Below, piece by piece: positions 8,628 to 17,475 of a stretch of DNA of 64,000 nucleotides. How positions within the stretch are numbered: position 1 is the first letter of the stretch; every line of letters starts with the position of its first letter. The notes below the pieces were generated by a model that ran no database searches, had not been told where the DNA came from, and worked only from the letters and a program-made list of their open reading frames with translations. A program made the position numbers and the translations under genes. Source of the DNA: Planctomycetota bacterium (GTDB lineage Bacteria > Planctomycetota > Phycisphaerae > UBA1845 > UTPLA1); the NCBI GenBank assembly GCA_015654675.1, contig JAATGM010000024.1:1-64000 (forward strand), read 5' to 3'.

Positions 8628-9428
8628 TCATGGCTTCGTCCCCACCACCGCCGGACTCGGCGGAAATACCTCCACGCCCGGAATCCGCCGCCGAACGTCG
8701 CGCAGCCCCGCTTTGCGAAAGTAATCCGCATATTGCCCCGTATTGCGATGATCGACGATGAACAACGTCCCCCCCGGCTTCAATACCCGCACGATTTCGC
8801 CCAGAACCCGGTCGCGTTCGCCGCGATCATAAACATTGTGAATGGCCTGGCACGACAGGATCACATCAAACGTCCCGTCTCCAAATGGCAGCATGCGCGC
8901 ATCGCCCGTCGTGATCGCAACGCGATCCTCCACGCCCTCGCACCGCGCGTTGGCCCGGGTTGCGTCCGCCGAATTCCCCGACAAATCGTACGCCTGCCAC
9001 AAATCGATCCCCACCGACTTGCCGGTGGTCAGCCGCTTCGCGGCCCCGATCAAATACAGTCCCCGGCCGCACCCGATGTCCAGCACGCGCTCATCGCCGC
9101 GCCAATTCCGCCAGCGCAGAATTCGATCGCGAACGCGCACCTTTCCAAAATAGCTGGCCCAGATCATCAGTCCCGCCCCGATCGCGAAACCGATCCCCGG
9201 ACTGAGCATCCAGCGGACGCGTGGAACAAAGAATGCAACCGCAATGCAGCCCGCCGCGCCCAGTAGCATGTTGCGAACCACGACCGGAGCATCCAATCCG
9301 TACGATGCTCTCCGTCGCCCAGCCGCCGCAACTGGTCGCTCAACCTTTGACATGGCCATCATGATAACGCTCGCGCCCTGACTGGACGCAGCGAAAATGC
9401 CCGGGCGAAAGGCCGCGGTTTCACGCAT
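8628..9428 (-). CDS. Class I SAM-dependent methyltransferase with membrane-anchored N-terminus
   Basis: 266 residues. Two hydrophobic segments (about 52-92: MLLGAAGCIAVAFFV and GIGFAIGAGLMIWAS) precede a Rossmann methyltransferase domain with motif I VLDIGCGRG (about 115-123), SVGIDLW, and the post-motif DVILSCQAIHNV. It resembles UbiE/MenG-like small-molecule methyltransferases; the substrate is unknown. The start at 9428 lies two bases after the stop of the glycosyltransferase gene, so the two are probably co-translated; MAMSKVERP about 23 residues in is an alternative start. Confidence 0.82.
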   Translation of the reverse strand: MRETAAFRPGIFAASSQGASVIMMAMSKVERPVAAAGRRRASYGLDAPVVVRNMLLGAAGCIAVAFFVPRVRWMLSPGIGFAIGAGLMIWASYFGKVRVRDRILRWRNWRGDERVLDIGCGRGLYLIGAAKRLTTGKSVGIDLWQAYDLSGNSADATRANARCEGVEDRVAITTGDARMLPFGDGTFDVILSCQAIHNVYDRGERDRVLGEIVRVLKPGGTLFIVDHRNTGQYADYFRKAGLRDVRRRIPGVEVFPPSPAVVGTKP

Positions 9429-9430
9429 GT

Positions 9431-11482
9431 CTAACGTTGCACGTCCGGCACGCGCGTCCCACCCGTTGAACTGTTGAGCGTCGCCCCCAGGGCCTCGCTC
9501 GCATCCAAGCGCCCCGGCGAAATCTCAAGCACCCGCCCGAAACACTCCGCCGCCCGCGTCCGATTCCCGCGCGAATATTCCGTCACGCCCAGATTGAACC
9601 ACGCGTCGCCATACCGCGGCCGAATCGCCGTCGCCCGCTCGAAACACCGCGCCGCCTCCTCAGTTCGCCCCATCGTCAGAAGCGTATTCCCGTAATTCAA
9701 CCACGCCTCCAAATAACTCGGCTCGTCCGTGACGAGTGCCGCAAATTGCCCAATTGCATCTTCAAACCGCCCCTGCCGCGCCGCCGCAGTCGCAACCCCG
9801 CGCCGCGCCGTCCGATCGCTCGAGTAGATCCGCAACGCCGCCTCGTATGAACCCGCTGCCTCTGAAATCCGCCCCAGCCCGATCAGCGCATTTCCAATCC
9901 CCGTTTCAGCCCGCACAAATTGCCCGTCCATCGCCGCGACGCGCCGATAGTGCATCAATGCCTCTTTAAAGCGCCCCAACTCCACCAGCTCGTCCCCAAC
10001 CGCCACGTCCGCGTCCAGATCGTCCGGCCAGCCGTTCAGCGCCCGCTGCGCCTCCGTCAGCGCATCCTCATGCCGCCCAACCGCTCCAAGTGCCGTTGCC
10101 ACGTTCACGTAAGATCGCGGTGCAGTCCGTCGCTCGCCAAATACTCGTACGTTTGCCCCAATTAATGCGACCACCCATACGATTCCCGCACCGGCTTTCG
10201 TCCAGTTACCGCTCGAGGTCCGTCTCTCGCGCGCCCGAGCCCGACATAGAGTTTCGCCGACGACCGCCACGATCTCTCCCGCAAACAAGCAGATCACGGG
10301 CAGCGAAACCGCCCGATACCTCGCAAACACCACGAATACCGCCGTCGCGGCCGCGTTCACGAGCAGCCAGCCATACAGCACCCACAATATCCGCCATCGC
10401 CGCCAGCTCAGCACCATTCCCGCCGCCGCCAGCGGACACAGAACCCCGAAGTGGAGCACGCGATCGAGCCACCGCAGCAGCGCCGACCGCTCCGCATAAA
10501 GGTAATAGTCCTCCGTGTCGTAAGCTTCGTATGCGTTCCACACCATTATCCACTTCTTCGCCAGCAGCCGCGCCCACGCAACAGGGTTCGCCTGAACCCA
10601 CGACCAGCCAGACTGCAAATAGTGATCCGACACCTCGCGCGGCGTCATCCGTCGCCCCTCGTCGCGCTCCGCCTCGCGCGTCCACGCCCGCTGCTCATCC
10701 TCTCCATTGCCGACGCCGCGCCGCAGTTCCACGTATGTCCCGTTCGCCCGCGCCGAGTTCCCCATCCAGAAGTTCTGCCCCACATTCGGCGTGCCCAGCG
10801 CAAACTCCCCCAGCACCACCCGATTCCGAATTACCCACGGCGCAACAGTCAAAACAAATCCAAGTAAACAGGCCGCGCATTCAGCCCCGCGCCGCGCACC
10901 GCCACGCGTCCTAATCCAAACCAGCACCACCGGCAGCAACACCGGCGCTAACTGCCGCGTCAACGACAGCAATCCCAGGACAATCCCGATCGCGCCAACC
11001 GAAACCAATGTCCGCCGCTCGCCGGCCCGCGCAAGCAACCAGATGCAAAGCGCCGCCAGAAAAACCTCCAGCGACGTCTTCTGAATCAACCCATCGGAAA
11101 AAATCGCCGCGGGACAAACCGCCAGAAACATCCCCGCCGCCAACCCCACCCGTCCGCAAAAAAATCGCCGCCCCGCCGCCGCTGTCAACCCGCAGGCCGC
11201 CGCCCCCAGCCCCGCCTGCAAGACCCGCAGCGCCCACCACGGCTCCGGCCCCGCCACGCGCATCACCGCGCCGACGAAATACGCATACAACGGCGCATGC
11301 ACGAAGTCCGCCGGCCCGGCCAACTCTCCGCGCGCTATCCCCCGCCCGCGCTCCACATACACCGCCGCGTCCGAAATCGGCGAATCCCAGAACCCGATCG
11401 ACCTGATCTCCCCCAGATAAGCCAGCCGCGCCCCCAGCGCAATCAGCGCCACCAGCACGACGCACGCCGACCACCGGCTCAC
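9431..11482 (-). CDS. Membrane glycosyltransferase (GT39/PMT-like) fused to C-terminal TPRs
   Basis: 683 residues, GTG start overlapping the preceding stop by 4 bases (GTGA). About ten membrane segments fill residues 1-450. The first loop has the acidic pair in SDAAVYVERGRG and later PLYAYFVG, a layout typical of dolichyl- or undecaprenyl-phosphate-sugar-using GT-C enzymes. From about residue 475 the protein carries around six TPR units (for example YLEAWLNYGNTLLTMGRTEEAARCFERA). GT-C plus TPR fusions resemble TMTC-type O-mannosyltransferases. The donor and acceptor are unknown. It sits between a hypothetical gene and a methyltransferase. Confidence 0.78.
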   Translation of the reverse strand: MSRWSACVVLVALIALGARLAYLGEIRSIGFWDSPISDAAVYVERGRGIARGELAGPADFVHAPLYAYFVGAVMRVAGPEPWWALRVLQAGLGAAACGLTAAAGRRFFCGRVGLAAGMFLAVCPAAIFSDGLIQKTSLEVFLAALCIWLLARAGERRTLVSVGAIGIVLGLLSLTRQLAPVLLPVVLVWIRTRGGARRGAECAACLLGFVLTVAPWVIRNRVVLGEFALGTPNVGQNFWMGNSARANGTYVELRRGVGNGEDEQRAWTREAERDEGRRMTPREVSDHYLQSGWSWVQANPVAWARLLAKKWIMVWNAYEAYDTEDYYLYAERSALLRWLDRVLHFGVLCPLAAAGMVLSWRRWRILWVLYGWLLVNAAATAVFVVFARYRAVSLPVICLFAGEIVAVVGETLCRARARERRTSSGNWTKAGAGIVWVVALIGANVRVFGERRTAPRSYVNVATALGAVGRHEDALTEAQRALNGWPDDLDADVAVGDELVELGRFKEALMHYRRVAAMDGQFVRAETGIGNALIGLGRISEAAGSYEAALRIYSSDRTARRGVATAAARQGRFEDAIGQFAALVTDEPSYLEAWLNYGNTLLTMGRTEEAARCFERATAIRPRYGDAWFNLGVTEYSRGNRTRAAECFGRVLEISPGRLDASEALGATLNSSTGGTRVPDVQR

Positions 11483-12072
11483 GCCTCATCCTCGCCGCGC
11501 TCGCGCTCCAGCAGCGTCCCCAGATGCAGCCGATACACCACGTGCGGCGGCAGCTCGCATCGCCGATAGAACCCCGGCGGCGCGTCGCGCGTCAGCGCGT
11601 ACACATCCTCGCCCCCGATCCGGCACCGGCAAACCGCGTGCATCTCCTCCCCCGCCCTAAACATCGCCGCGACGCTCACGTCCTCCACCGCCGCCCCCGG
11701 CGCCGCCTGCCCGGCCATCCGCTCAACATCCGCGCGCGGATCATAAGCCCCCGTTTCAGCCGCGCTGGCCTGCGCAATCCCAACCACCAGCATGAACCGC
11801 GTCCCCAGATGAACGCGAAACTGCTCCTCGGCCGTCAGCGTCCAGCGCGGATAATAATTCGGCTCGGTCTGCCCGATGACAACGTAATACGCGCCGCGCT
11901 CACCGCCCCCCGGCGACGCCTCGAAAGGAAAAACCGCAACCCGCCCCTCCCCCTCCAGCACCGACGCATCAAAAAAGCTCGCGGCCCCAAGTTCCGCCGG
12001 CGCGTGCGGACCCAACTGCGCGCCCAGATAATCCAGCGCGCCCACCCGCAGCTCCGATTCGTCGCGATTCAT
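11479..12072 (-). CDS. Hypothetical protein, 197 aa
   Basis: Not recognised. The protein is soluble by composition, with no signal peptide or membrane segment. It contains YYVVIGQTEPNYYPRW and two similar stretches, EEQFRVHLGTRFMLVVG and HVVYRLHLGTLLERE, which may be an internal duplication (about residues 83-100 and 175-190). It has two Cys in MHAVCRCRIGG. It begins nine bases after the M1 aminopeptidase stop and overlaps the GT39 gene by 4 bases, so it is probably co-transcribed with both. Confidence 0.65.
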   Translation of the reverse strand: MNRDESELRVGALDYLGAQLGPHAPAELGAASFFDASVLEGEGRVAVFPFEASPGGGERGAYYVVIGQTEPNYYPRWTLTAEEQFRVHLGTRFMLVVGIAQASAAETGAYDPRADVERMAGQAAPGAAVEDVSVAAMFRAGEEMHAVCRCRIGGEDVYALTRDAPPGFYRRCELPPHVVYRLHLGTLLERERGEDEA

Positions 12073-12081
12073 CCCCCGAGC

Positions 12082-14427
12082 TTAGAACCCGGGATAAAGA
12101 TTGACAAACGCCTGAACGTCGTCGCCATCCACGAGCACGTTCCCGTCGATGTCGCTCCGCGCGACATGCCCCGCGTCCGTGTCGACCCCCAGCAGCACAT
12201 CGATCAACAGCTGCAGGTCCGTCCCATTCACGCTTCCGCTCTGATCAATGTCACCCGCAACCGGAATGACCGGCGTCACCGCGCTGAATCGGATCACCGC
12301 GTTCCCGCCCGACACGCCGTCGCCCGACGGCAACGAAGCCGGACTATTCGCCACGGCCACCTCGCCGTCCAGACCCTGTCCGCTGTTCACGGCCGTCACA
12401 CCCGTCGTCACCGTCAGCGTGTAGTTGTCCGTCGGCAGCGCGGTCGGCAGGTTCAGCACCACCGGGTTCACGTTGCTCCCGCTCGCCAGCGAAAACGACT
12501 GCGGCCCGGTCACGTCGCCCACCAGCGTAAAGTTCGCGGCGGTCGCATTCACGTTCGTATGGAACCACACGCTCACCGAGCTCGGCGAAGCCGCCGCCTC
12601 GCCAGGCGCGGGAACCGTCGAAATAATCTTCGGCGGCCCGGGCGCGTAAGCCACATTGCTCGCCGCGGTTCGCAGGATCCACTGATCCGGATCAAACGCC
12701 AGCGCCGTCACCGGTCCGCTCGTGGGAATCACATACCACTCGGCCCGCGCGTTGTTCCACGCCGAGTAAGTCGTCGGCGTCCCGCCGATCGTCGCCCGCA
12801 AATCCACTGGCGCGTTGAACACGCTCGGATACCCCGCCGTCGTATGCGTCTGCGCGATCCGCGCCAGCAGATAATTCTGCCCGTTCACGTTCACCGCCTG
12901 CCACCCATACTGGTAAGCCGGCGCGCCAATCCCATACACCCACTGCTGGAAGAACCAGCTCATGTCCTGCCCGGTCGTCGCGCTCGCCGCCGCCTTGAAG
13001 TCCTCCGTGTCGGCCGCGCCATATGCAAACCCGGCCCGGTAGTTGGCCAGAATCTGGAAAAACATCGCGTCGCCCACCACGTGCCGCAACTGGTGCAGTA
13101 CCCATCCGCCCTTGAAGTAGGTCGTGTCCTGCGAAAAGATCCGATTCATGTCGGCCGTGTCAGCCGCCGGCACGTACACCGACTGCCCCACGTCGGAAGG
13201 TTTCCGCGCCTGGATCGCGCTGAAGTAGGCCGCCGAATTGAGCGCCCCCGTCTTCCGCTCCGCCCACAAACATTCCGTGTAATCCGCGAACCCTTCGTTC
13301 AGCCAGATGTCGCTCCACGTCTTGCACGTGATCATGTCGCCCCACCACTGGTGTCCCAGCTCGTGCGCCGTCACGCTCTCGTCAAACGTCCCCTCGCCCG
13401 TGATCGTCTGATGCTCCATCCCGCCGCCAAAATTGAACTGATAAATGCCATACTTCTCGTTGACGAACGGATACTCGCCATAAATCCCGCGATAAGTCGC
13501 GAGCATCGTCAAACACTTCTCCCACGCCAACCGGTTCCCGGCCGAGTCGCTGTTCGGATAAATATAGAAATTCACCGGCATCGACCCGCCCGGATAGTTG
13601 TACGTCTGCGACCACGTGTTGTAGTTCGTCGCCGCGAAGCTCACGAGATACGTCGCGATCGGATAATTCGACGCCCACCGATACCGCTTCCGGCTCCCCG
13701 AAAGCACGTCCACGCCCTGCAGCACGCCGTTCGACGGCACCACAAACGTGCTCGGAACCGTCACCGCCAGACTCACCAGCGCCTTGTCCGAGTTGTCCCC
13801 CGGAACGAACGTATCTCCATCCTTCGCCGGCCACCACGTATAAGCAAAATACGCCTCGCTCAAGGTCTCGACGATCGCCGTGCTCCCGCCCGACTGATTG
13901 GCGACATCAATCGACCCGAATCCGCGCGAAACGGTCGTCCCCGTGTAGGCGATCGTCAGCGTAAACACCTCGTCCATGCCATAAGCGCGATCCAGCGTCG
14001 CCACGCGCGTGGTCGTCGTCGGGTTCGAAACGCTCACCGGCGTCGCCCCGTTGATCAACGCGCTGGTTATCGTAAAGTTATTTCGAAGTCGAAAGGTAAA
14101 CTGCGTCAGCGCCGCCGACTTGCTCTTGATCGTGATCACGTTCGTGCCGGCCAGCGTGCAGTTGCCCGACGCCGTGCTGATGTTCGTCACCTCAATATCG
14201 AGGTTGTACGACAGCACATCCGTCTCGCCCATCGCCTCGCGAGCAAACGGAACGTCCTCGCGCTCATCGAGCATCACCCGCGCCATCGTCCGCGCGTGCC
14301 CGCATCCAAACACCGGCTCGCAGATCGCCGCTTCCTGCGCCGCCGCAAAACCCGCGCAAACCAAAACCACCGTCGCGACCGCAATCTTCAGCGCGGCCTC
14401 GCGCTTCGCTCGAAAGCCCATTTCCAA
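12082..14427 (-). CDS. Secreted M1-family zinc aminopeptidase with dockerin-like C-terminus
   Basis: 781 residues with a signal peptide (about 1-30, ending AGFAAAQ). The catalytic zinc motif HELGH is at 355-359 with the third ligand Glu in NEGFADY about 18 residues on (378). The exopeptidase motif GAMEN appears as GGMEH (335-339). After the catalytic domain a beta-sandwich (about 600-700) leads to a duplicated calcium-loop segment: GDIDQSGSVNGTDLQLLID and DIDGNVLVDGDDVQAFV. Similar C-terminal segments are on four other secreted proteins in the window. It probably releases N-terminal residues from peptides outside the cytoplasm. It heads a minus-strand run. Confidence 0.88.
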   Translation of the reverse strand: MEMGFRAKREAALKIAVATVVLVCAGFAAAQEAAICEPVFGCGHARTMARVMLDEREDVPFAREAMGETDVLSYNLDIEVTNISTASGNCTLAGTNVITIKSKSAALTQFTFRLRNNFTITSALINGATPVSVSNPTTTTRVATLDRAYGMDEVFTLTIAYTGTTVSRGFGSIDVANQSGGSTAIVETLSEAYFAYTWWPAKDGDTFVPGDNSDKALVSLAVTVPSTFVVPSNGVLQGVDVLSGSRKRYRWASNYPIATYLVSFAATNYNTWSQTYNYPGGSMPVNFYIYPNSDSAGNRLAWEKCLTMLATYRGIYGEYPFVNEKYGIYQFNFGGGMEHQTITGEGTFDESVTAHELGHQWWGDMITCKTWSDIWLNEGFADYTECLWAERKTGALNSAAYFSAIQARKPSDVGQSVYVPAADTADMNRIFSQDTTYFKGGWVLHQLRHVVGDAMFFQILANYRAGFAYGAADTEDFKAAASATTGQDMSWFFQQWVYGIGAPAYQYGWQAVNVNGQNYLLARIAQTHTTAGYPSVFNAPVDLRATIGGTPTTYSAWNNARAEWYVIPTSGPVTALAFDPDQWILRTAASNVAYAPGPPKIISTVPAPGEAAASPSSVSVWFHTNVNATAANFTLVGDVTGPQSFSLASGSNVNPVVLNLPTALPTDNYTLTVTTGVTAVNSGQGLDGEVAVANSPASLPSGDGVSGGNAVIRFSAVTPVIPVAGDIDQSGSVNGTDLQLLIDVLLGVDTDAGHVARSDIDGNVLVDGDDVQAFVNLYPGF

Positions 14428-14703
14428 CTGCTCCGATCAGCCCCCAAGCCGATATCCAGAACAAACGCGGCGCGATACCTTCAACGCGCCGCATCGCAAT
14501 GTGTCTGATCAAGTATAGCGATACCCCACCTCGCCAATAAAGCGCATAAAGCCCGATCGCAGCCGCTCTCCCGCATGGCTGTGCGTCCAGACACACCGGC
14601 TAACTTGCCGCGCCCCGTCCTTCCCGCAAGAATCCTCCCGCGTGCCCTTACGCCGCCCGCTTTTTCGGGCCGCGCCATTCCACCCGCGAGACGACGCCGC
14701 CCG

Positions 14704-15714
14704 ATGTCCAAAATCCGCTCCCTTCCCCACGACCCCGACGAAGTCCGAATGTCCTTCGGCGATCACCTCGACGAACTCCGCCGCTGTCTTATCCGCGCCA
14801 TCCTCGGGCTCGTCATCGCCTCCATCCTCTGTTTCTACTTCGGCGACCGCATCATCTCCGTGCTCACCGCCCCCTATTACGCCGCCATGAAAGACCGCGG
14901 ATTCGATCCGCAGATGATCCAGCTCGACCCCACCGAGGCCTTCCTCCAATACTTCACCATCGCGCTCAAGTTTGGCTTCGTCGTCGCCGCACCCTGGATC
15001 CTCTACCAGATCTGGCGCTTCGTCGCCGTCGGCCTCTATCCCTCCGAGCGCCGCATGATCCGCGTCTTCGCGCCGGCCTCCATCGTCCTCTTCATCACCG
15101 GCGCGTCCTTCATGGTCCTCGTCGTCCTCACCGGCCTGCTCGGCTATCTCATCAGCGTCGCCGCCTGGTTCCCCGTCCCCGGCCCCGACAGCTCCCTCAT
15201 GAAATTCCTCCAGCACACCCCGACGCCCGTCACCACCCAGCCCACCACGCTTCCAGCCGCTATCCCCGTCCTGAATGATGACCCGCGCACGCCGCGCCAG
15301 GGCGACGCCTGGTTCCGCCGCGCCGACAACTCCCTCAATGTCTTTGTCGACGGCGAGCGCTATACCCTCCCGCTCAAAGCCGCCAACCGCGAGCAATTCG
15401 TCCAGCCCTTCTTCAGCATCACCGACTATCTCGACTTCGTCACCGGCATGGCCCTCGCCTTCGGCCTCGGTTTTCAGCTCCCCATCGTCGTCATCTTCAT
15501 CATCAACGCCGGCATCATCACCTCGGCCCAGTTCCGCGGCGCAAGGCGCTACATCATCCTCGGCATCGTCATAGCCGCCGCCTTCATCACCCCCTCGCCC
15601 GACATCCCCAGCATGCTTATGCTCGCTGTCCCCATGTTCGTCCTCTTCGAGTCCGGTCTCATCATCGGCCGCTCCCTAGAACGCCGAAAAGCCGCAGCCC
15701 CACAACCCGAGTAG
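14704..15714 (+). CDS. tatC: Sec-independent protein translocase subunit TatC
   Basis: 336 residues from the ATG at 14704 (MSKIRSLPHDPDEVRMSFGDHLDELRRCLI); the frame is open upstream to 14575, but the conserved MSFGDHLDELR shows the N-terminus. The conserved FxxP-like turn and the Glu in LDPTEAFLQYF (about residue 78) are present, with six membrane segments. The third periplasmic loop carries a long insertion (about residues 155-240, polar, with TPTPVTTQPTTLPA) not present in short TatC proteins. TatC is the receptor for twin-arginine signal peptides. No tatA or tatB is adjacent. Confidence 0.92.
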   Translation: MSKIRSLPHDPDEVRMSFGDHLDELRRCLIRAILGLVIASILCFYFGDRIISVLTAPYYAAMKDRGFDPQMIQLDPTEAFLQYFTIALKFGFVVAAPWILYQIWRFVAVGLYPSERRMIRVFAPASIVLFITGASFMVLVVLTGLLGYLISVAAWFPVPGPDSSLMKFLQHTPTPVTTQPTTLPAAIPVLNDDPRTPRQGDAWFRRADNSLNVFVDGERYTLPLKAANREQFVQPFFSITDYLDFVTGMALAFGLGFQLPIVVIFIINAGIITSAQFRGARRYIILGIVIAAAFITPSPDIPSMLMLAVPMFVLFESGLIIGRSLERRKAAAPQPE

Positions 15715-15766
15715 GGTGCGTGCTATGCACGCACCGCCGCATCGCCACTTGGCGTGCCCTACAACG
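15711..15766. repeat. Palindromic element directly after tatC
   Basis: GGTGCGTGC and GCACGCACC pair around TAT (about 15715-15735), and an outer GTAGGG (15711-15716) can pair with CCCTAC (about 15757-15762). The element overlaps the tatC stop. There is no U-run, so it is an intergenic palindrome rather than a classical terminator. Confidence 0.55.
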
Positions 15767-15779
15767 CCAGCAATTGCTT

Positions 15780-15801
15780 GTGCGAGAATCCCTTCTCGCA
15801 C
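15780..15801. repeat. Perfect GTGCGAGAA hairpin, copy 1
   Basis: GTGCGAGAA and TTCTCGCAC form a perfect 9-bp stem around TCCC. The same 22-base element recurs exactly at 15824-15845, and a decayed copy lies at 19091-19110. Confidence 0.8.
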
Positions 15802-15823
15802 GCCTTATTGCGATCTCTCGCTG

Positions 15824-15845
15824 GTGCGAGAATCCCTTCTCGCAC
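15824..15845. repeat. Perfect GTGCGAGAA hairpin, copy 2
   Basis: Identical to the element at 15780-15801, 22 bases downstream of it. It is followed within about 100 bases by the start of the small membrane protein gene at 15941. Confidence 0.8.
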
Positions 15846-15940
15846 CCCCCATTGCGATGTCGCTACCCGACTTGGAATAATCCCGCCCGAGGCCACAATA
15901 CCCCTCAGGCCCCACGAGGGCCGCGACGGAGACCGAAACC

Positions 15941-16147
15941 ATGCTGTCCGAATTCATCTGGAACACGAGCAACCTCACCATCATCCTCATCTTCGGCCTG
16001 CCGATCGTCTCCGTCATCGGCTACTTCTGGTACTCAATCGAAAAGACCCGCTCCGACAACGCCCTCAAACAAAGCATGATCGACCGCGGCATGTCCCCCG
16101 AAGACATCCAGAAGGTCTTGGAAGCCCAAACCCCCGAAAAGAAATAA
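15941..16147 (+). CDS. Small membrane protein, 68 aa
   Basis: One membrane helix (about residues 10-29, NLTIILIFGLPIVSVIGYFWY) is followed by a charged helix and the segment KQSMIDRGMSPEDIQKVLEA. Short membrane proteins with a similar SMIxRGMSxxEI element are widespread in bacteria; the function is unknown. GGAG lies about nine bases before the ATG. It is downstream of tatC but separated from it by about 225 bases of hairpin repeats. Confidence 0.75.
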   Translation: MLSEFIWNTSNLTIILIFGLPIVSVIGYFWYSIEKTRSDNALKQSMIDRGMSPEDIQKVLEAQTPEKK

Positions 16148-16193
16148 GCCGCGCCCGACGCGCACCAGCCCAATCCCGCAAGGCGACCGGTAA

Positions 16194-16232
16194 ATTGGAT
16201 ATTATATATTACTAATTATCAATTATTAATTA
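16194..16232. repeat. AT-rich 7-nt repeat array (ATTNNNN family)
   Basis: Five successive units beginning ATT: ATTGGAT, ATTATAT, ATTACTA, ATTATCA, ATTATTA. It is a striking AT island in GC-rich DNA. Relatives lie at 20326, 21824, 35844 and 39889. Confidence 0.85.
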
Positions 16233-16304
16233 GCCACGACACGCACTCATTCCACCGACCGAAGCCGCAGACCCGCAAAAGAAATCATCGCCGACTTCCA
16301 ATCA

Positions 16305-17279
16305 ATGCCAACCAAAGTTGAACCAGCACCGCGCCGCAGGCACCGCCGACGCAACATCGCGCTCGCCCTCTTCGTCGTCCTCGCCGCGTCAGCAATCACC
16401 GCATGGAACTTCAGCTGGTGGTCCCCTGCCGAATACACCCCCGCTGCAACCATCGCGCCCAAAGGCACCCCGCTCACACCCGCCGGCCACGACGCTCGCG
16501 TCTCCCTCCTCGACGACTCTCCGTACATCCTCCACATCGAGCCCACCCCGGACCAGCAAAGGCAAGGCGCCCTGCTCTTCTTCGGATCGCGCCACACCAA
16601 AGACCCCGATCACCCGCAACAAGCCGCCCTGCAACGCGCATGGACCGGCTTCCGCCCCACCGTCGCCCTCGTCGAAGGCCGCATGAGCTTCTTCGTCGGC
16701 ACCGCCCGACAGGGAATCCAGGTCTTCGGCGAAGGCGCAGCCGTCTACTCACTGGCCAAGCAGGCAAACATCCCGCTCTTCACCCTCGAACCCCCGCTCG
16801 AAATCGAAATCGCCGCCCTCGACGAAATCGGCGACCGCAAACAAGTCGCCATCTTCCGCTTCCTCAGCGGCTTTATGAGCGCCAAGCGCGGCGGCCAGGT
16901 CAGCGACTTCAAAATCAACCGCCTGCTGAGCAAACGCGCTGCCCCGCTGACCGATGCCCTGCCCGACATCCCCGCCCTCGACAATTACTTCGCCGCCCAA
17001 TTCCCCCAGTTCAAAGAATGGCGTGACCTGCCCGAGCAAGCCCTATGGCCCGGCCGCACCGACACCTGGCTCAACCAAATGGCAACGCAATCAAACCAGG
17101 CCCGCGACGCCCACTTCACCCGCACCATGCTGGATCTGGTAGCGCGCGGCGAGCGAGTCCTGGCCATCGCCGGCCGAAGCCACACCATCAACCTCGAACC
17201 CGTCCTATGGACTTCCATGCAACCGGCCACGCGCGGCCAATTCTCATCGCGACGGCCGTGGGAGGCACGCACGGACTAA
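16305..17279 (+). CDS. Membrane-anchored protein, possibly TraB/ChaN-like
   Basis: 324 residues. A basic N-terminus and one membrane anchor (about 14-33, IALALFVVLAASAITAWNF) precede an extracytoplasmic domain. The motif ALLFFGSRHTKDPDH (about 84-98), the following TVALVEGR, and the C-terminal RVLAIAGRSHTINLEP match the general plan of the EreA/ChaN/TraB (TIKI-like) superfamily, where a GxxH motif near the N-terminus and a GxxH motif near the C-terminus help form the active site. This is a weak, motif-level assignment. No clear Shine-Dalgarno sequence precedes the ATG. Confidence 0.55.
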   Translation: MPTKVEPAPRRRHRRRNIALALFVVLAASAITAWNFSWWSPAEYTPAATIAPKGTPLTPAGHDARVSLLDDSPYILHIEPTPDQQRQGALLFFGSRHTKDPDHPQQAALQRAWTGFRPTVALVEGRMSFFVGTARQGIQVFGEGAAVYSLAKQANIPLFTLEPPLEIEIAALDEIGDRKQVAIFRFLSGFMSAKRGGQVSDFKINRLLSKRAAPLTDALPDIPALDNYFAAQFPQFKEWRDLPEQALWPGRTDTWLNQMATQSNQARDAHFTRTMLDLVARGERVLAIAGRSHTINLEPVLWTSMQPATRGQFSSRRPWEARTD

Positions 17280-17475
17280 TTCGTGACTGACAACCCACCG
17301 CCAAATCCCTCCCGCTTGCCCGATCACCTGTTCTACTGCTCCCCTCTTTCGGCGGCGACTCACCAGTGCGACGGGCGCGTCGGAATGCGCCTGCGATTTC
17401 CCGCAGACTTCGGATACAATGAGCGTGTCTAATTTTTTGGCCGGCCGCAGCATCTATTTAGGGGAGATCATTTTC

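Noticed and set aside
11524-14508. 994-aa open frame on the plus strand
   Set aside because: It is antisense to the M1 aminopeptidase, whose zinc motifs are clear. The translation is Arg/His/Pro-rich, the usual shadow of GC-rich coding DNA.
15711-15766. Intrinsic terminator of tatC
   Set aside because: The palindrome is strong but there is no T-run on either strand, so it is listed as a repeat.
17419-17475. Longer N-terminus of the M23 peptidase
   Set aside because: The ATG at 17476 has a good Shine-Dalgarno sequence and begins the signal peptide; the upstream extension would bury it.
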